From positions 1 through 60,096 of IMG/VR virus record IMGVR_UViG_3300020450_000024: a stretch of 60,096 nucleotides of DNA, one strand, 5' to 3'. The first letter of the stretch is position 1. Each line of letters starts with the position of its first letter. The stretch comes from a virus. Shown here in pieces: positions 8,306 through 14,118 of the stretch. Under the pieces are notes generated by a model that saw only the letters and a program-made list of their open reading frames with translations, was not told where the DNA came from and did no database searches. The position numbers were made by a program, and so were the translations under genes.

Positions 8306-8709
8306 TATTGGATAAGATAAAAGCACGTGGTGAAGAAATGGCTCCTTTAGAAGGACATGATAGATTACAATATCTTATTGACATTGCTAGAGAAGTAGAA
8401 CCTTTACCAGACAACGATAAGATAGATGAAAATAAAATTAGAGGTTGTGCAAGTAATCTGTGGGTAGTTGGTAAAATAAATGAAGATGGAACTATGTCAT
8501 ATAAGCACGATGCAGATGCTTGGATAACAAAAGGCACTGCAAAAGTTTTAGTAGATTTGCTTAATGGTGAACATCGAAGTGCAATAGCAGATTTAACATT
8601 AGAAAGTTTTGAAGGACTTGGTATCAGAAATTTACTTACAATGCAACGGCAAGTTGGTTTTGGCAGTCTAGTAGAAAGAATGATAGCCATAGCAAAGATC
8701 AATGGATGA
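8302..8709 (+). CDS. sufE: SufE-like sulfur acceptor protein (Fe-S cluster assembly)
   Basis: A 135-aa protein resembling SufE/CsdE along its whole length (E. coli SufE is 138 aa). The active-site loop 'IRGCASNLWVVG' places the sulfur-accepting Cys at residue 49, matching Cys51 of E. coli SufE in its GCQSQVW motif. The middle 'DADAWITKGTAKVLVDLLNG' and the C-terminal 'MQRQVGFGSLVERMIAIA' follow the family pattern. SufE takes persulfide from the SufS cysteine desulfurase and passes it to the SufBCD scaffold. The GTG start overlaps the gp46 stop, so it belongs to the early recombination operon. As a phage gene it is probably an auxiliary metabolic gene supporting host Fe-S assembly; that role is inference. 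Confidence 0.85.
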   Translation: MILDKIKARGEEMAPLEGHDRLQYLIDIAREVEPLPDNDKIDENKIRGCASNLWVVGKINEDGTMSYKHDADAWITKGTAKVLVDLLNGEHRSAIADLTLESFEGLGIRNLLTMQRQVGFGSLVERMIAIAKING

Positions 8710-8914
8710 TAATCACGACAAATTAGTTAAAGCATACTTAGAATATTTCAAGGCACATGAACAGTACATCAAGACTGGTGGCATACGTCCACGTCGTGAA
8801 ACACGCAGATGGCTTAGAGAAATACGTGATCTTGCCAAAATACGCATGAATGAAGTGCAAGACAGTTACGTAAACCGTAGAGAAGATTCCAAAAAAGACG
8901 AGCAGGACAATTAG
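8702..8914 (+). CDS. Small conserved phage protein, unknown function
   Basis: A 70-aa hydrophilic protein starting at an ATG 8 nt inside the end of the SufE-like gene. The helical pattern 'YLEYFKAHEQYIKTG' followed by 'RRETRRWLREIRDLAKIR' looks like a short helical hairpin with a basic face. Similar small proteins follow gp46 in T4-like cyanophages as I remember them, but no function is known to me. The tight overlap in a recombination operon argues that it is real. Confidence 0.65.
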   Translation: MDDNHDKLVKAYLEYFKAHEQYIKTGGIRPRRETRRWLREIRDLAKIRMNEVQDSYVNRREDSKKDEQDN

Positions 8915-8932
8915 ACCTTGGTAAGTATCCAT

Positions 8933-9358
8933 ATGCAATGGACTTACAAAGGAAAAATAGTAGAAGAATTACCCCTTGGTTGTGAAGCCTTTGTATATCT
9001 TATTACAAATACAACCAATGGACGTAAGTACATCGGCAAAAAACTCGCTAAATTCAAAAAGACTCGCCCACCACTCAAGGGCAAGATAAACAAAAGAAGA
9101 AGCAAAGTAGAAAGTGACTGGAAGGACTATTGGGGTTCTAATGATCACTTAAAAGAAGACGTAGACAAATTAGGCACTGAAAAGTTTACTAGGGAAATAT
9201 TATATATTTGTCCTAGCAGAGGCGTAGCAAGTTATTTAGAGGCAAGGGAACAATTCGAAAGAAAAGTCTTAGAAACTGATGATTACTATAATGGCATTAT
9301 AAACGTTAGAGTAGGCGGCTCAAAAATTCTTAAAGAAGCACTTAAAGGCTTAAAATAG
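8933..9358 (+). CDS. GIY-YIG family nuclease-like protein
   Basis: About 141 aa from the ATG at 8933; a TTG at 8918 in the same frame is possible but has no better ribosome site. The N-terminus 'FVYLITNTTNGRKYIGKK' is the GIY-YIG motif in a Y-L-I...Y-I-G form. It is followed by conserved Arg/Lys-rich positions and a Glu ('YLEAREQFER') that would be the metal-binding Glu of the fold. T4-like marine phages carry similar stand-alone genes after the gp46 operon. Possible roles are homing endonuclease, repair or host DNA cleavage. It is the last gene before a 400-bp non-coding structured stretch. Confidence 0.75.
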   Translation: MQWTYKGKIVEELPLGCEAFVYLITNTTNGRKYIGKKLAKFKKTRPPLKGKINKRRSKVESDWKDYWGSNDHLKEDVDKLGTEKFTREILYICPSRGVASYLEAREQFERKVLETDDYYNGIINVRVGGSKILKEALKGLK

Positions 9359-9770
9359 CAACACTGTTTGGTCGGAGTAGTTCGACTCACGTTGAGGTCA
9401 CACGGATCTTGTGATCAGATTCTCGTGCGTTGCAAGGTTGATACTAACTTAGGTATTAAAAGATCGTGGCTCTGAGAAAAAGCAACCACACCGTTAATAT
9501 ATTTTGCTTAACAAGGATATATTAATGTTCCGTAACTTATGCGAAGGCTAAGGTAGGGAGTTGACGGGTTACCGCTTCCGTACATATTATTATGTAATCC
9601 TTTTTGTTAAGATGGGACGCTTATCTCACATGATGGCTTTCTTACTTTGCCCGGCAACGGGCGAAGTATGGCTCAACTATCTACATGATAGCAGTTGCTT
9701 ACGCAACTTATTGTTTCACAGATATAGTGTTTGAGCGATAGCGAAAACACAGTTGATCTTTAGATCAACT
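9359..9770 (+). ncRNA. Candidate structured non-coding RNA region (no gene)
   Basis: About 410 bp with no credible reading frame but an unusual density of inverted repeats. 9404-9409 pairs with 9417-9422 (one wobble). 9494-9502 pairs perfectly with 9517-9525 (9 bp). 9643-9653 pairs with 9658-9668 around a GCAA tetraloop (11 bp, one G-U). 9674-9681 pairs with 9687-9697 (one bulge), in competition with 9693-9698/9703-9708. 9751-9758 pairs perfectly with 9763-9770. A GNRA-capped GC-rich stem inside A+T-rich phage DNA suggests an RNA under selection. A weak sigma70-like pair (TTGACG 9561, TATTAT 9585) lies inside. I found no tRNA, tmRNA or group I intron signature. Strand and ends are uncertain. 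Confidence 0.4.
9751..9770. terminator. Perfect hairpin between convergent genes, possible bidirectional terminator
   Basis: AGTTGATC, loop TTTA, GATCAACT, followed by TTTAAA. It lies exactly between the structured region and the end of the minus-strand gene at 9771. The U-tract is short on both strands, so termination would be weak. Confidence 0.4.
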
Positions 9771-9953
9771 TTAAACGTCCTTTAAATAATCATTAGGCAC
9801 AAGTTTTACTTCTGTGTTTATTTGATTAACGGTTCCTGTATTATGTTTTGCAGTGATAATACTATCCCTTGAAAAATAGAAGCCTAAATCTTCGGCTTTC
9901 TTCATAAATTCAAGAAATGCACTTTCTAATTCAACAACTTCTTTTTTGTTCAT
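9771..9953 (-). CDS. Small hypothetical protein (60 aa)
   Basis: A 60-aa frame on the minus strand with ATG at 9953 and a weak GTAGG directly upstream. The product has an amphipathic N-terminal helix ('KKEVVELESAFLEFMKKAED') and a beta-like C-terminus ('TGTVNQINTEVKLV'). Composition is normal for a soluble protein. A loose late-promoter-like match (ATTAAATA) lies on the minus strand at 9991-9984. I do not recognise it. It stands alone between the hairpin region and the next plus-strand operon, so it is plausible but unproven. Confidence 0.45.
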   Translation of the reverse strand: MNKKEVVELESAFLEFMKKAEDLGFYFSRDSIITAKHNTGTVNQINTEVKLVPNDYLKDV

Positions 9954-10004
9954 AACCTACTATTTGATTGTTCCATAGTTTATTATTTAATATGACCTAC
10001 TTGA

Positions 10005-10012
10005 ACTAAATA
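10005..10012 (+). promoter_or_regulatory. Late-promoter-like box before the 10041 gene
   Basis: ACTAAATAGTATT, a variant of the T4 late box plus its downstream bases (TATAAATACTATT), ending 28 nt before the ATG at 10041. Confidence 0.5.
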
Positions 10013-10040
10013 GTATTAGTTAAAAAATTAGGACTTTAGG

Positions 10041-10691
10041 ATGAAAGTACACCAAATAATTTACGAATCTACAAAAACACCCTTAAAAGAGAAGCCTGCA
10101 AGTGGGTTGGGGAACGTTGCACGTAAGGTAGGTGCTAAGGTTTTGGCTAAAGTTGGCGCAAAAAACGCCGCGGCCGGCATGGCCGGTAAGGTAGATGCGG
10201 CAGATAAAGCCAACGCACTATTCACGGATTTCAGAGCATATCTTGGACAAGTAGGTGAAAAATACGGTAATGCAGTTGATTCTGCTAGTTTACGTGACTT
10301 TTTAACTACTAAAAAGATGCCTACACAAAACATACCGCAAGACGGTGTGCTTACTAAAAAGCAAATTGATCAAGCAATTATGAAGTCAGTACAGGATTCA
10401 TACAGAGGCAAAGGCGGTATTCCAAACCAACCAGCAGGTCAAAAAGGTGCTCCTGCTAAAGGACAAGCACAAGGACAACAAGCACAAGGACAAGCGGCTG
10501 GTAACGTAGGCGGTGGTGCTCCTGCACAACAACAACAAGGTACAGGTTCAGCACAAACACCCGCTGGTAAGGCTCCGCCAACTAAAAACGGATCAACAGT
10601 AGGTAGTGCAAAAAGCATTCCACCAAGCATACAGAAACAATTAGATCAAATGAGTGCTGGTGAGAAAAAACAATTAGCGGGAATGATATAA
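10041..10691 (+). CDS. Hypothetical Ala/Gln/Gly-rich protein (216 aa)
   Basis: The start ATG has TTTAGG close upstream. Residues 1-60 are basic and Ala/Gly/Lys-rich; about 60-130 looks like a globular helical domain ('ALFTDFRAYLGQVGEKYG', 'LTKKQIDQAIMKSV'). Residues 135-185 are low-complexity Gly-Gln-Ala repeats, and a short C-terminal segment ends in 'QLDQMSAGEKKQLAGMI'. The stop overlaps the ATG of the next large gene (TAATG). Both have late-promoter context and are probably virion or assembly proteins. I do not recognise a family. The opening 'MKVHQIIYES' resembles the opening of the next gene's product only in style. Confidence 0.6.
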   Translation: MKVHQIIYESTKTPLKEKPASGLGNVARKVGAKVLAKVGAKNAAAGMAGKVDAADKANALFTDFRAYLGQVGEKYGNAVDSASLRDFLTTKKMPTQNIPQDGVLTKKQIDQAIMKSVQDSYRGKGGIPNQPAGQKGAPAKGQAQGQQAQGQAAGNVGGGAPAQQQQGTGSAQTPAGKAPPTKNGSTVGSAKSIPPSIQKQLDQMSAGEKKQLAGMI

Positions 10692-12886
10692 TGAAAATTA
10701 CTGAAGTAAACCAATTTCCAAAATCAAATAGAACTGCACAAATACTTACTGAAGGTTATAAAGATCTTACAGAAACGCAAAGAGTATATCTTGGCAGATG
10801 GGAAAAGGAACTTTGGCCGTTATTAGAAGAATTCAAAAAGGTTTCAGAAGCAAGTTTAACTGCTGACGAGATCCAAGCAATATTCCAAGGTGCAGAACAA
10901 AGAAGTGTTGCAGGTGGACAAAACAAAACTGCATTAGGTAAAGTAGGAAGTGCGGCAGGAGCCATTGCAAAACTTCCAGTAGACATTGCAAAGAAAGTAG
11001 ATGCTAAAATAAATGAACTTGGCAGAATGGCTCAGAATGCTGGTCCAGTTAAAAACATGGATCAAAAGTTTGACGAACTTAAAAAGAAAATTGAAGCAGA
11101 AAACTCAGACAGCAAGATTGTACAAGGTATTAAAAAAGTAAGTGACTGGGCAAAAGAAAATCCAGGCAAGGCAAGTATTGCCGTTGGTATCCTTACAACT
11201 GTGGCGGCATTTGCAGGTGGACCAATGGGTGGTGCGGCCGCTGGTTTGATTTTACGTTCAACAAAAGATTTATTACAAGGTGAAAAACTTTCAACAGCAG
11301 TTGGTAAGTCAGTTAAAACAGCGGCATATGGTGCTCTTGCTGGTTTGGCAATACAAGGCTTAACCGACAACATGGTTGACAACATTGCAACAGGTAGTGA
11401 AGCAGAAGCAGACGCTATGCTAGATGGTTTCAGAAAAGCCAACTTCCAAGATGCTGTCGATAGTGCAACAGCCAAAGCAGGATTTGATGCAGGTGTACTT
11501 GACGGTGCTCAGAATTTAAAAATGTCAGGTAACATTAACGGATTCTTTTACAACTATGATGTAACAATGACTAAAGAGCAATTAGCAACTTACAAAGAAT
11601 TGACTAATGCCTACTATGCGGCAGATACATTTAGTCCAGAATATTATAAAGCGGCAGGAGAGTTACACGGATGGTTATCAACAACACAGGATCAAAATGA
11701 AAGTCTAACTGCACTTGCAAAAACAATTAGAAACATTCCAAGAGATGTTTTATCAAGTGATCAATTAGAAGCGGCAACGGCTGTGTTAGACAATGCAGAC
11801 GAAGCCATTGAAAAAATTATAGACATTGGTGGACCAGCCGCGGCGGCGGCACAAGGTGCTATGCAAACAGTTGATGATAATGCAAAGGAAAAGATCAAGG
11901 CTAAACCAATTGATCCAAAAGAAAAAGAGCAATTAGAATTATCATTAAAAGGTGGCGAAGACAATCCAGCAGATGACAAGGTTGCAGTAAGAGGAACTGA
12001 ATCAGTTTCTTATGCAGATGCATACGAACACTTGTACGAACAGTACTTGGCTGAAGCACCGGCGGCAACAGCAACAGCAGATGCACAAGGCGAATTACCA
12101 TTAAACAATCCTAATACACTAGGTGCTAAAGCAGGTAGAGGTATAAAAGGTGCCTTAGGTGCAGTAGGCGGCGCAATTAAAAAAGGTGCTAGTGCAGTAG
12201 GCGGTGCAGTAAAATCAACCGCAAGAGAATTAGGACAAAAAATTACAGCGAAAAAATTAAATTCTGAATGGGAAAAGATGGGTAAACCAACTGACAGTGG
12301 TACAATTTATAACATACTTTCTTCATTTGGTATGACAGACGATGACATCAAAGCAGTAGGTACAGAAGCCAATGTTAAAATAGATTCTTCAGGACCTGCT
12401 AAACCTGTGCGTACAGATGCAACACCAGGAACAACTGCTGGACAAAAACCAGCAGACGATGACACACCGCCAGGAGTTCCATCAGACGGAACAGGTGATG
12501 CACAAGGTGGAACAGGTGATGCACAAGGTGGCGGAGACGCACCAAAAGGTGCACCGGCAGGACAGGCAAAAGATCCTAAGAACGATGGTCCATTTGATAT
12601 GCAAAAACAAACTGGTACAAACGCAGGTGTTGTGTCGGGCGACTTTGAATGGAAAGGCGCACAATGGATCAATAATAAAACAGGTAAAATTGCCGACAAG
12701 GCGACAGCCGCAAAACTTGGAAATCCTAAATTAGCAGAGTTGGCACGTGAGATTGAAAAAGCAGGAGTTGCCGATTTAGTCAAAGATCAAATAAGTGCTC
12801 CTGGAGTAAAAGCAGGTACACCTCAAGCCGCAGTGGCTAAGAAAGTAGTAAGCAAAGCCGCACAGGCTCAAGGCGCTACTGCTTAA
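10691..12886 (+). CDS. Large probable virion protein with glycine-zipper segment (731 aa)
   Basis: Start ATG overlaps the previous stop. Residues 1-150 are helical and charged. About 165-230 is a hydrophobic Gly/Ala-rich region ('AVGILTTVAAFAGGPMGGA', 'GLILRSTKDLLQG', 'YGALAGLAIQGL') like a glycine-zipper or membrane-active segment. Residues 230-400 are helical and acidic. Residues 440-530 hold two further Gly/Ala-rich patches. Residues 590-640 contain a short repeat (GTGDAQG twice) in a Pro/Asp/Gly-rich linker, before a helical C-terminus. The size, mosaic composition and late context suggest a structural or ejected virion protein, perhaps affecting the membrane during DNA entry. No named family is recognised. 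Confidence 0.6.
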   Translation: MKITEVNQFPKSNRTAQILTEGYKDLTETQRVYLGRWEKELWPLLEEFKKVSEASLTADEIQAIFQGAEQRSVAGGQNKTALGKVGSAAGAIAKLPVDIAKKVDAKINELGRMAQNAGPVKNMDQKFDELKKKIEAENSDSKIVQGIKKVSDWAKENPGKASIAVGILTTVAAFAGGPMGGAAAGLILRSTKDLLQGEKLSTAVGKSVKTAAYGALAGLAIQGLTDNMVDNIATGSEAEADAMLDGFRKANFQDAVDSATAKAGFDAGVLDGAQNLKMSGNINGFFYNYDVTMTKEQLATYKELTNAYYAADTFSPEYYKAAGELHGWLSTTQDQNESLTALAKTIRNIPRDVLSSDQLEAATAVLDNADEAIEKIIDIGGPAAAAAQGAMQTVDDNAKEKIKAKPIDPKEKEQLELSLKGGEDNPADDKVAVRGTESVSYADAYEHLYEQYLAEAPAATATADAQGELPLNNPNTLGAKAGRGIKGALGAVGGAIKKGASAVGGAVKSTARELGQKITAKKLNSEWEKMGKPTDSGTIYNILSSFGMTDDDIKAVGTEANVKIDSSGPAKPVRTDATPGTTAGQKPADDDTPPGVPSDGTGDAQGGTGDAQGGGDAPKGAPAGQAKDPKNDGPFDMQKQTGTNAGVVSGDFEWKGAQWINNKTGKIADKATAAKLGNPKLAELAREIEKAGVADLVKDQISAPGVKAGTPQAAVAKKVVSKAAQAQGATA

Positions 12887-12930
12887 ATTAATAAAATCAA
12901 TATTACTAGTATAATTAAATCTTGCATGGA

Positions 12931-13107
12931 TTAAAAGAACGGCATTTTTGTTTTTTTAGTTGTTTCTAAATTATCGTTAATAATCTTTGAAAATATTTCA
13001 CGATCCTCTGGCCCCATTTCGTATGCTTCAGACAAGGTTACACTGCCTCTCATATACCAACATATTTTACCAATGGTATGTTTGAGTTCCTTGCACTGGC
13101 CTTCCAT
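12931..13107 (-). CDS. Conserved small baseplate-region protein (58 aa) or -1 frameshift extension of the gp26-like protein
   Basis: A 58-aa protein from the ATG at 13107 (GAGG 8 nt upstream): 'GKICWYMRGSVTLSEAYEMG' then 'EDREIFSKIINDN' and a 'MPFF' end. T4-like cyanophages carry a similar short protein with a WYMRG motif behind gp26, to my memory. The open frame extends upstream without a stop to 13161 and beyond, through 'LTWPVKKILDEVRS', which also reads like real protein. It joins the gp26-like frame by a -1 shift at a slippery run (13170-13161). So the product may be a separate protein, a C-terminal extension, or both. Coding potential is convincing; the start is not settled. Confidence 0.7.
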   Translation of the reverse strand: MEGQCKELKHTIGKICWYMRGSVTLSEAYEMGPEDREIFSKIINDNLETTKKTKMPFF

Positions 13108-13154
13108 GGACCTTACCTCATCAAGAATTTTCTTGACTGGCCACGTTAAGATCC

Positions 13155-14048
13155 TTACGCGAAAAAATTTGACTGATCAAATGAAATTGGCACAGTAAAA
13201 GTTTCCGGGGCTCCTGCTTTGATTTCCTCGTCTGTTGCTTTTACAACCATAGGCTGAGTTTGAAATTTTTCCTTGTTATCATTTACGTGCTTTTTAATTG
13301 CATTGAAAACTTTTGCATCTGCACTATCAATAAATTCTGCAATATGAATTGGGTTTTTAACCGGTGTTTCATTTTGCCATTGAATAGATACAATAGCATC
13401 TTTCATAATCGCAACATTTAGTTCAGTTAATTTTTTAAAACTGTTGTTGAATAATTCTAACTTTTTCTCTGCGTCAAAATCATCATTGTTCACATTTTGT
13501 AAAAGTCTTTGTTCTTCAAAAGTTTTAATTGCCATTTCTGTAAATGTTTTATAAGAGATAGGTTTCAGTGTAACTGTAAATCCATCTATATGCATTATGT
13601 CTTCAAACTTTGCATTAATGTAAGTATCAATTAAGATCTTACAATCTACTTCATAGTCTTTTTCTATTTTAGTATTAGGTATAGTAACCTTTACTTCAAG
13701 TTTTTCACCAAAGGTAGCCATTCTAATTGCGACAAGTAAGCAATCTAAATCTACTGACGGTACTGCCCAAGCATTTTTAATTGCTGGTGCACAACTTTGT
13801 ATCACGTCTACAACTGATTGCCCATTTAAAAGTGCATCAGGTGTCTTGAACGTAAGTTCATCTTTTGCCGTCATAGAGTAGATTGGTATTTCTCCGTTTT
13901 CAGGCATATCAATAGCACCATTGGGATACCAACGTCCTTGACTAGGCAACTTCAGATAGATCTTAGGCTGTCTAAAGTGTTTCTGTAACGGATTTTGTCC
14001 CAAGGGTTGAACTGGTGTTCCTGCCTGTGGTACATTTTTATTATCCAT
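13155..14048 (-). CDS. gp26: Baseplate hub assembly protein gp26-like
   Basis: A 297-aa protein with ATG at 14048 and AGGAG a few nt upstream. Residues 25-85 carry the hallmark of the T4 gp26 family: 'RQPKIYLKLPSQGRWYP' then 'GEIPIYSMTAKDELTFKTPD' and 'GQSVVDVIQSCAP'. T4 gp26 (208 aa) is needed to assemble the central hub around the tape-measure protein; here the tape-measure candidate is the divergent neighbour at 14119. The gene has its own perfect late promoter (TATAAATA, 14091-14084 on the minus strand). Its last codons (AAT TTT TTC GCG TAA) contain two overlapping -1 slippery heptamers just before the stop, with an open -1 frame of 76 codons beyond. Confidence 0.85.
   Translation of the reverse strand: MDNKNVPQAGTPVQPLGQNPLQKHFRQPKIYLKLPSQGRWYPNGAIDMPENGEIPIYSMTAKDELTFKTPDALLNGQSVVDVIQSCAPAIKNAWAVPSVDLDCLLVAIRMATFGEKLEVKVTIPNTKIEKDYEVDCKILIDTYINAKFEDIMHIDGFTVTLKPISYKTFTEMAIKTFEEQRLLQNVNNDDFDAEKKLELFNNSFKKLTELNVAIMKDAIVSIQWQNETPVKNPIHIAEFIDSADAKVFNAIKKHVNDNKEKFQTQPMVVKATDEEIKAGAPETFTVPISFDQSNFFA
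13161..13170 (-). other. Putative -1 ribosomal frameshift site (AAATTTTTTC)
   Basis: Read in the gp26-like frame, this is A AAT TTT and T TTT TTC, both of the X XXY YYZ type. It lies two codons before the gp26-like stop. A -1 slip enters CGC GTA AGG and continues open for 76 codons to the stop at 12931, giving a ~372-aa fusion. Confidence 0.45.
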
Positions 14049-14059
14049 CTTTTTCTCCT

Positions 14060-14067
14060 GCTAAATA
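14060..14067 (+). promoter_or_regulatory. Late-promoter-like box before the tape-measure gene
   Basis: GCTAAATAAGTG, the same GCTAAATA form as at 18028, ending 51 nt before the ATG at 14119. It is divergent from the gp26-like promoter at 14084-14091. Confidence 0.45.
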
Positions 14068-14083
14068 AGTGTAATAGCATTAG

Positions 14084-14091
14084 TATTTATA
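14084..14091 (-). promoter_or_regulatory. Perfect T4 late promoter for the gp26-like gene
   Basis: On the minus strand TATAAATACTA, identical to the T4 late consensus through CTA, 36 nt before the ATG at 14048. Confidence 0.85.
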
Positions 14092-14118
14092 GAGTCTAAT
14101 TATATGGGTATTTAATTA

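Noticed and set aside
9370-9400. Possible tRNA or tmRNA T-arm (AGTTCGACTC)
   Set aside because: Only a 4-bp hairpin forms; no CCA end, no tag reading frame ending in Ala-Leu-Ala-Ala and no partner acceptor stem were found.
9561-9590. TTGACG-18-TATTAT as a definite promoter
   Set aside because: It has one mismatch in each box and lies inside the hairpin-rich region; mentioned in the region entry but too weak to list separately.
9715-9735. Group I intron core (AGATATAGT resembles the S element)
   Set aside because: No matching R element (P7 partner) or P3/P8 arrangement upstream, and no split host gene around it; the nearby GIY-YIG gene alone is not enough.
10430-10620. Short repeats (CAAGGACAA-type) as a CRISPR-like or direct-repeat array
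   Set aside because: The repeats are codon-level Gly-Gln-Ala low complexity in a reading frame, with no spacers of even length.
12417-12734. Gln/His-rich plus-strand frame within the 731-aa gene
   Set aside because: It is an off-frame reading of the Gly/Asp/Gln repeat region without ribosome site.
12887-12930. Terminator between the convergent 731-aa gene and the small minus gene
   Set aside because: Only a weak palindrome around ACTAGT is present, without a GC stem or T run.
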